From: Bacteroidales bacterium
Lineage (GTDB): Bacteria; Bacteroidota; Bacteroidia; Bacteroidales; UBA3663
Assembly: GCA_016293065.1 (NCBI GenBank)
Contig: JAEDEY010000012.1
Location: 1 to 36,709 of the forward strand
Reading direction: 5' to 3'
Length of the DNA: 36,709 nt
A model generated the notes under the pieces. That model was not told the DNA's origin. It ran no database searches and was given only the letters and a program-made list of their open reading frames with translations. Made by a program: the position numbers and the translations under genes. Below are positions 34,255-36,709 of the stretch, in pieces; positions within the stretch are counted from its first letter, which is position 1; each line of letters starts with the position of its first letter.

Positions 34255-36066
34255 TTAATGCTTCTTTCTGCTTTTTGTCTCTTTATTCTTGCGAAATTTG
34301 GCAAAAGGCAATTCGTCCTGCTGTGTCTCGGTGAGTGTCTTGCGCGACTTCTTTTTCGGGTTTGGCATTTCCTCTCCGGCTATGCTTACCGAAACACGGC
34401 GTCCCTTCCAGTCAGCGCCATCCATATCCTTGATCACGAATTTCGCGTCCTGTTCTGGCACTTCGAAGAAAGAGAAGTTGGTGAGGAGGTCGATTCGTCC
34501 CATCTCGATGCGGTGATGCACATGGGCATTCATGAGTGTAATGAGTTGCTTTGGGAAAATGCCGTCACGTTTGCCAAGGTTGATGAAGATGCGGGTGAAT
34601 CCTGGTTCAGCCTTTACAGCCTTTCCTTCGGCTACGTCCTTGAAGGCTCCTCTTTCCCTCTTTTCGCGTTTTGCGCCCTTATCACGAGGCTTGCGCTCTT
34701 CTGGGATGTCAAGGTTCTCAGAGCCTTTGTAGAATTCAAGCATTCGGTTGAATTCGAGGCTGACGATGCGCTTCACAAGGTCTTCAGCCGAGAGCCAGCC
34801 AAGTTTCTTCAGCACCGAATCCATGTATTTCTCAATCTGCTCTTCCTGTACATCTACCTTTTCAAGACGGTCGGCAAGGTTGAACAGCTGCTTCTCGATG
34901 ATGCGTTCGGTGGTAGGGATCTGTCCTTTCTCAAACTGCTTGCCAATGAATCGTTCGATGTCGTTGAGACGGCGGCGTTCCTTGATATGCACGATACAGA
35001 TAGATGTACCCTTCTTGCCTGCTCGTCCTGTACGTCCCGAACGGTGCGTATAAACTTCGAGGTCGTCAGGCAGACCATAGTTGATGACGTGAGTCAGATT
35101 GTCAACATCGAGTCCGCGAGCTGCAACATCGGTAGCTACAAGAAGCTGGAGGTGACGGGTGCGGAACTTGCGCATCACAAGGTCTCGCTGTTCCTGTGAA
35201 AGGTCACCGTGAAGAGCGTCGGCATTGTAGCCTTCGTCCATGAGGTTTTTGGCAATTTCCTGGGTGTCGAGCTTGGTGCGGCAGAAGATGATGCCATAGA
35301 TGTTTGGATAGTAATCGACGATGCGTTTCAGAGCCGCATATTTGTCTTTCGCATGTACGAGATAATACACATGATTGACGTTGGCCGAACCTTCGTTTTT
35401 ATGTCCGATAGTGATCTCGACTGCGTTGTTGAGATACTTCTTTGCAATCTCGGCAATGGCCTTTGGCATTGTTGCGCTGAACAGCATCGTGCGATGTTCG
35501 TCAGGCACACCGCCCAAGATGGTCTCTATATCGTCCTGGAAACCCATGTTCAGCATCTCGTCTGCTTCGTCGAGTACCAGAGTCCTGACCTTTGCCAACG
35601 AGACGGCTCCTCGCTCCATGAGGTCGATGAGACGGCCTGGAGTCGCAACTATGACGTGTACTCCACGTTTCAGTGCTCCTATCTGGCTGCCGATGCTGCT
35701 TCCTCCATAAACAGGGAGTATGGCAATGCCTTTGAGATATTTCGAATAGTCCTGCAAGTCGCTTGCGATCTGAAGGCAGAGCTCGCGGGTAGGGGCGAGC
35801 ACTAAAGCCTGAGGTTCGTTCTTTTGCAGGTCGATGTTCTGCAACACTGGCAATCCGAATGCAGCAGTCTTGCCTGTTCCTGTCTGGGCAAGTCCAACGA
35901 CGTCACGACCTTCACCTTCCTCGGTATGGCCGAGGATCACGGGAATAACCTTTGCCTGAATCGGCATTGGATGTTCAAAACCTAATTCTTCGACAGCCTG
36001 CATGAGAGGTGCCGATACGCCCAAATCATCAAAAGTCAGTAAACTATTGTTTTCGTTATTGTTCAT
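34255..36066 (-). CDS. deaD: DEAD-box RNA helicase with DbpA-type RNA-binding domain (DeaD/CsdA-like)
   Basis: 603 residues. Q-motif region LTFDDLGVSAPLM through PMPIQ, Walker A AQTGTGKT (60-67), PTRELCLQ, ATPGRLIDL, DEAD (166-169), SAT (197-199), then the second RecA lobe with FCRTKLDTQ, ATDVAARGLDV and HRSGRTGRAGKKG. A linker of KR-rich residues (about 450-480) precedes a DbpA-like RNA-binding domain with FTRIFINLGKRDGIFP and IDLLTNFSFFEVPE, and the tail is basic (KKKSRKTL, RKNKETKSRKKH). It unwinds RNA, probably in ribosome assembly, mRNA decay or cold growth. First gene of a run of five on the minus strand. Confidence 0.95.
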   Translation of the reverse strand: MNNNENNSLLTFDDLGVSAPLMQAVEELGFEHPMPIQAKVIPVILGHTEEGEGRDVVGLAQTGTGKTAAFGLPVLQNIDLQKNEPQALVLAPTRELCLQIASDLQDYSKYLKGIAILPVYGGSSIGSQIGALKRGVHVIVATPGRLIDLMERGAVSLAKVRTLVLDEADEMLNMGFQDDIETILGGVPDEHRTMLFSATMPKAIAEIAKKYLNNAVEITIGHKNEGSANVNHVYYLVHAKDKYAALKRIVDYYPNIYGIIFCRTKLDTQEIAKNLMDEGYNADALHGDLSQEQRDLVMRKFRTRHLQLLVATDVAARGLDVDNLTHVINYGLPDDLEVYTHRSGRTGRAGKKGTSICIVHIKERRRLNDIERFIGKQFEKGQIPTTERIIEKQLFNLADRLEKVDVQEEQIEKYMDSVLKKLGWLSAEDLVKRIVSLEFNRMLEFYKGSENLDIPEERKPRDKGAKREKRERGAFKDVAEGKAVKAEPGFTRIFINLGKRDGIFPKQLITLMNAHVHHRIEMGRIDLLTNFSFFEVPEQDAKFVIKDMDGADWKGRRVSVSIAGEEMPNPKKKSRKTLTETQQDELPFAKFRKNKETKSRKKH

Positions 36067-36097
36067 ACTAATGTTTTTGTCCTTATAATAATACGCG

Positions 36098-36128
36098 CGA
36101 AGTTACTCAGTTTTATCGACATTTCCAA
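36098..36128 (-). promoter_or_regulatory. Putative promoter of deaD
   Basis: Minus-strand TTGG at 36128-36125, a 19-nt spacer, and TAACTTCG at 36105-36098, one base off TAnnTTTG. The leader is about 25 nt to the ATG at 36066. It could drive all five genes down to purA. Confidence 0.5.
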
Positions 36129-36232
36129 TTCCTCTGCCATTTTCTTCATAATATGTTGCTTTTTTAATGGAAAGAACAGATTTTTTGATATTTCTATTCC
36201 TCAATAATCTCTGCTCTATTATTGCCAACAAC

Positions 36233-36266
36233 AAAAAAAGGTTCTCATTATCGAGAACCTTTTTTT
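36233..36266 (-). terminator. Rho-independent terminator of the GH51 gene
   Basis: GGTTCTC (36240-36246) pairs with GAGAACC (36253-36259), loop of 6 nt, flanked by A7 on the left and T7 on the right. It lies 15 bp after the minus-strand stop at 36282 and separates the gene from deaD. Confidence 0.9.
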
Positions 36267-36281
36267 CTATTGACGAAACAA

Positions 36282-36709
36282 TTATTTTGTCTTTAAGGTG
36301 AGAGTCACAACGCTATGAGCAGGGAGTGTAACTGTCAGTCCACCCTTTTTATCGACCTTGGCGCCATTGAAAGCCTTTGGTGCGATGAGCTCAGCCTTGC
36401 CGAAGTCGTTGTAGTCATCGACGTTCTTGCCATTGATGATTTCTCCCTCAGCACTAGTCACCTTCAGGCCGTCAAGGCTGACTGCTACAACGTGATCTTT
36501 GGTCATGTCGAGATTCGAAAGCGATACGTGGATCACGCCATTCTTGTCGCGTGAAGACGAAGAACTTACCACAGGAACCGACTCTTCCTCGTTGACCACG
36601 ATGCGGTCGCAAGTGAGGGTAGCAGGGAGGAAGGTTGCCTCACGGTGTACGTTGTACATTTTAAATATATGATAAGTCGGGGTGAGGAGCATCTCCTTGC
36701 CACGAGTCA
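36282..36709 (-). CDS. C-terminal part of GH51 alpha-L-arabinofuranosidase (5' part outside window)
   Basis: The frame is open to the right edge (about 141 codons before the stop), so the start and catalytic barrel are missing. The visible part begins TRGKEMLLTPTYHIFKMYNVH, the end of the catalytic domain and typical of GH51 enzymes. A C-terminal beta-sandwich follows (SSSRDKNGVIHVSLSNLD, LTVTLPAHSVVTLTLKTK). An internal ATG at 36692 is just a methionine of that frame. The family removes terminal alpha-L-arabinofuranose from arabinan or arabinoxylan. Which genes precede it is not visible. It is followed by a strong terminator. Confidence 0.88.
   Translation of the reverse strand, partial: TRGKEMLLTPTYHIFKMYNVHREATFLPATLTCDRIVVNEEESVPVVSSSSSRDKNGVIHVSLSNLDMTKDHVVAVSLDGLKVTSAEGEIINGKNVDDYNDFGKAELIAPKAFNGAKVDKKGGLTVTLPAHSVVTLTLKTK

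Noticed and set aside
34258..35199. A 313-codon open frame on the plus strand, opposite the DEAD-box helicase gene
   Set aside because: It is the antisense of a strongly conserved helicase gene, has no recognisable protein features and arises from the codon pattern of the real gene.
1..36709. Search for tRNA, rRNA, insertion sequences, integrases and phage genes
   Set aside because: Nothing with the expected cloverleaf, transposase, integrase or terminal inverted repeats was seen; short intergenic regions are accounted for by promoters and terminators.

Overview
The window looks like chromosomal DNA of a Bacteroidales bacterium, most likely a Prevotella/Segatella-type gut or rumen species. 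Supporting signs are a SusC/SusD pair, several Bacteroidota-type promoters (-7 box TAnnTTTG, often with TTG or TTTG about 19-20 nt upstream), the oadG-oadA-oadB sodium-pump operon, the recO / rpsT-gyrB neighbourhood, and a DPP III (M49) lipoprotein of the Bacteroides type. The genus is inferred from gene content and protein style; I have no 16S sequence to confirm it.

Left part (1-15910, all on the minus strand, read right to left): a giant 2445-residue secreted beta-solenoid protein, then 4 bp later a membrane-spanning TPR/HTH regulator, then after a 202-bp AT-rich spacer with repeats a polysaccharide-utilisation-type operon: SusC-like porin, SusD-like lipoprotein, a LysO-type lysine exporter, and a GH2 beta-galactosidase-like enzyme cut by the window edge. 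The regulator probably senses a signal in the periplasm and controls the SusCD operon. The giant protein is probably surface-exposed or secreted. The lysine exporter inside this operon is the oddest element.

Middle part (16052-24950): the Na+-pumping oxaloacetate decarboxylase operon oadGAB (minus strand) with its own promoter and terminator. Then a two-gene envelope unit with a 4-bp overlap: a 5'-nucleotidase lipoprotein, and a fusion of NagZ-like GH3 glucosaminidase with a class-C beta-lactamase-like serine hydrolase. Then recO.

Right part (25037-36709): rpsT and gyrB on the plus strand from well-formed promoters, the RNase P RNA gene (minus), and a DegP/HtrA-family periplasmic protease (plus). 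A minus-strand run of five closely packed genes follows: DEAD-box helicase, M49 peptidase, AlkD-like HEAT protein, Fur-like regulator and purA. The 3' end of a GH51 alpha-L-arabinofuranosidase gene with its terminator lies at the right edge.

I found no tRNA, rRNA, CRISPR array, transposase, integrase or phage gene. Most of the window is core genome. The accessory part is 1-15910, and the best candidates for something new are the giant solenoid protein with its linked membrane regulator and the lysine exporter in the SusCD operon.
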